In this document: in pieces, positions 12,814 through 12,836 of the stretch | How the letters are laid out: every line of letters begins with the position of its first letter | How positions within the stretch are numbered: position 1 is the first letter of the stretch | From: Streptosporangiaceae bacterium | Lineage (GTDB): Bacteria > Actinomycetota > Actinomycetes > Streptosporangiales > Streptosporangiaceae | DNA: 12,836 nucleotides | Reading direction: 5' to 3' | Assembly (NCBI GenBank): GCA_030039095.1 | Contig: JASHQP010000170.1 | Span: 1 to 12,836 of the forward strand | Notes under the pieces: generated by a model | The model's input: the letters and a program-made list of their open reading frames with translations, nothing else | Told to the model about the DNA's origin: nothing | Databases searched by the model: none | Program-made: the position numbers and the translations under genes

Positions 12814-12836
12814 CATAACGGAACGTGTTCGGATCG

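Noticed and set aside
1..12836. CRISPR arrays, tRNA or rRNA genes, transposases
   Set aside because: No regularly spaced repeats, cloverleaf-like segments, rRNA-like stretches or transposase motifs were seen on either strand.

Overview
The window looks like chromosomal DNA from a high-GC filamentous actinomycete. Base composition is very GC-rich, third codon positions are almost all G or C, and GTG starts are common. The best lineage marker is at 4.5-6.5 kb: an XRE-type regulator with a C-terminal DUF5753 (Scr1-like) domain, a small DUF397 protein and an RsbW-like histidine-kinase-fold ATPase. To my knowledge these families are multiplied mainly in Streptomyces, Streptosporangiales and related orders. 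I cannot name a genus. No rRNA, tRNA, CRISPR array, transposase or plasmid gene was seen.

Layout. 1-73: probable 3' end of a plus-strand gene. 131-1446 (minus): AraC-type regulator and VOC/glyoxalase-fold protein in an ATGA-overlapping pair. 1465-1711: intergenic DNA with a 14-bp tandem repeat and a 7-3-7 dyad. 1712-2515 (minus): a CtaG-like membrane protein. It is divergent from 2677-4490 (plus), an ArsB/SLC13-type ion permease overlapped by an atypical universal stress protein with a proline-rich tail. 4593-6493: DUF397 gene (plus), ATPase (minus), regulator (plus). 6542-8158 (minus): a polytopic GT-C-like protein. 8323-9626 (plus): carboxymuconolactone-decarboxylase-like protein overlapping a 3-hydroxyisobutyrate-dehydrogenase-family oxidoreductase. 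9761-11194 (plus): a 477-residue conserved-looking protein I cannot assign. 11308-12699 (plus): a GlcD-type FAD-linked oxidase, possibly preceded by a 20-codon upstream frame. 12680-12836: a duplicated 21-bp 3' end and two stem-loops.

The most distinctive observation concerns the regulator/DUF397/ATPase locus. A 13-bp element, CTGCACGTGCATC, with a perfectly palindromic 10-bp core, occurs upstream of the DUF397 gene and again in the ATPase/regulator divergent intergenic region. It has the same orientation relative to the DUF397 and ATPase genes. A second motif, TTGCAGACGC, also occurs in both regions. This suggests one regulator, most simply the locus's own XRE protein, controls all three genes. 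The other operons look like ordinary metabolic or transport genes. Points of interest there are the missing histidines in the CtaG-like protein, the C-run tract encoding the stress protein's tail, the unknown 477-residue protein behind a good promoter, and the small frame with a GC hairpin before the oxidase. All functional calls come from reading the sequence and remembered family motifs; no database search was run.
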